The translations under genes were made by a program, and so were the position numbers. DNA of 64,000 bases, from contig CM035407.1 in NCBI GenBank assembly GCA_020310875.1, positions 91,901,132 to 91,965,131 of the forward strand, read 5' to 3'. The stretch is from Ceratopteris richardii. Taxonomy: Eukaryota; Streptophyta; Polypodiopsida; Polypodiales; Pteridaceae. The notes under the pieces were generated by a model. The model had not been told where the DNA came from. It saw nothing but the letters and a program-made list of their open reading frames with translations, and searched no databases. This document shows positions 62,688-64,000 of the stretch, one piece after another (the stretch's first letter is position 1; each line of letters opens with the position of its first letter).

Positions 62688-64000
62688 ATGTTTGGTATGT
62701 TGGTAGTGGGACAACCAAACATATTACCTCGTAACACAGTTTCTTCACTTCACTTGAGCCTTCTCCTGTAGGGAATACTATCACATGTGCCAACAACTCC
62801 TCTTATCCTATCATGGGAGTTGGTAAGAGCATTTTGACTACTGCTGACGGTAGTTCTTTTACATTGTCGGATGCTTTAGTGTCAGGGATCAAGAAAAATC
62901 TGTTATCAGTTTCAGCATTAGCCAAGATCGGCTTGGTTGTGAAATTTGTTGATGGCAGACGTACAGTTAATGATCTGTCAAATGGCGACATCATTATTGC
63001 TTCTTGCATTTTATGTCGTTGGCTGTATAAGCTCATAGATTATGCAAAATCTGTTGAATCAGGCGACATCATTATTGCTTCTTGCATTTTATGTCGTTGG
63101 CTGTATAAGCTCATAGATTATGCAAAATTTGTGAATCATTCAACATGTGAAGTTCAAGATTCTTAGGCTATGTCAGACGCAAAGCTTTGGCATGCACTCT
63201 TTGGTCAACTGAATTTTACTAGTTTGCTACGTGTGCAGAAATCTGAAATGGTGTCCTCTCTTCCTAAACTTGAGGCACCTGGTAAACACGTGTGTGAAAG
63301 CTACTCAGAAATTGAAGCCTTGTTCACAGTGATTTATGTGGTCCTATGCAAACACTTCTTTTGGGAACTGCCTTTACGTCGTGCCTTTCATTGATGATTT
63401 TTCCAAGCATGCATGGTATATCCATTGAAAGCGAAGTCCGAAGTGTTTATGTGCTTCAAACAGTTTTTGGTTTTGGCTGAAAATTTGTTGGCATGTGAAA
63501 TGGACACCCTCCGTTTTGATCAATGGAGAGGAATATATGTCTTTTGATTTTAATGCATTTTTGGCTGAACATGGGATAAAACATCAGTGTACATTGCCAT
63601 ATACACCTCAACAAAATGGAGTTTCTACAAGGAAGAACAAGTCACTCATGGAGATAGCGAGTTGTATGGTCAAGAGTCAGGCTTTACCACATAGTTTTTG
63701 GCTTGAAGCTTTGATGTGTGCAACATATTTACTTCATAAGTGTCCCACTAAAGCATTGGAGTCTATCACTCCATATGAGGCTTGACATGGTCGCAAGCCA
63801 TCCATTGCTCATCTGCATGTCTTTGGTTGTTTGGCATATGCATTAGTGCCTGAACAACAATGCAAGAAATTAGATGATAAAGTAGTGAAATGTATTTTTT
63901 GTTGGGTACAATTCTGAAAGCAAAGGCTATTGTCTGTATCATTCACAACCTAAACACATTTTGGTTAGCTTTGATGTTTTTGTGGCAAATGCAATTCAGC
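62688..64000 (+). pseudogene. pol: Copia-D: protease-integrase part, running off the window
   Basis: Same family as Copia-A. It starts inside the protease (GSGTTKHITS), then MGVGKSILTTADGSSFTLSD, KNLLSVSALAKIGLVVKFVD, AKLWHALFGQLNFTSLL, a gap with loss of the CxxC end, and the integrase portion PYTPQQNGVSTRKNKSLMEI (the Glu position is Thr), FWLEALMCATYLLHKCPTKA and ITPYEA. A stop TGA follows at about 63784, then FVGY-like and HPQ-like sequence to the end. It contains a 78-base in-frame duplication. 5'-truncated; the 3' end is outside the window. Confidence 0.88.
62984..63139 (+). repeat. 78-base tandem duplication inside Copia-D
   Basis: GGCGACATCATTATTGCTTC begins at 62984 and again at 63062. 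The two 78-base units are almost identical and in frame, adding 26 residues (GDIIIASCILCRWLYKLIDY) that occur once in Copia-A at about 5174-5240. Confidence 0.95.

Overview
This window looks like nuclear DNA from a land plant with a large, repeat-rich genome. The evidence is nested Ty1/Copia and Ty3/Gypsy LTR retrotransposons with plant-type primer sites, a tRNA-derived SINE family, and one intron-containing plant-type gene (AMP1/glutamate carboxypeptidase II family). I cannot name the species; a non-flowering vascular plant is possible, but this is a guess. There are no bacterial operons, CRISPR arrays or rRNA/tRNA genes.

Layout. 1-845 is an LTR of a gag-only family, cut by the window start. 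855-2057 is a 1.2 kb TRIM-like element with a TTATG target duplication. 2058-10447 is a decayed Gypsy (Gypsy-1) interrupted by Copia-A (3226-8366, duplication GCACA). 10448-11014 and 19332-19689 are two halves of the 5' end of a minus-strand Copia (Copia-C), split by Gypsy-2 (11015-19331). 20830-47226 is a 26.4 kb Gypsy locus (Gypsy-3) with matching LTRs and a CATAT duplication. It is split by a non-autonomous gag-only element (29855-34830, duplication CTACT) and by a young, near-intact Copia (Copia-B, 37162-43596, duplication GGACA). 47232-53250 holds an AT microsatellite, a long direct duplication and deleted minus-strand Copia-E. 52688-55716 holds three copies of one SINE family. 55975-57852 carries the first five exons of an AMP1-like M28 peptidase gene; the C-terminal third is not visible. 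58690-64000 holds minus-strand Copia and chromovirus remnants and a plus-strand Copia-D running off the end.

How the parts relate. Most coding sequence is gag/pol in different states of decay. Relative order follows from nesting and from LTR divergence judged by eye: Copia-C predates Gypsy-2, and Gypsy-3 predates both the gag-only element and Copia-B, which is the youngest. Points that look unusual are: (1) Gypsy-1 and Gypsy-3 both carry two consecutive linker-plus-H2C2 zinc modules before the integrase core; (2) both carry repeated W-[VI]-P motifs after the integrase; (3) Gypsy-2 and Gypsy-3 each carry a large extra reading frame between integrase and 3' LTR with a globular N-terminus, a Pro/Ser/Thr-rich linker and a long coiled coil; (4) the gag-only LTR carries a dense cluster of W-box (TTGAC) motifs; (5) a SINE insertion has its empty site preserved in a duplicated copy inside the same window.
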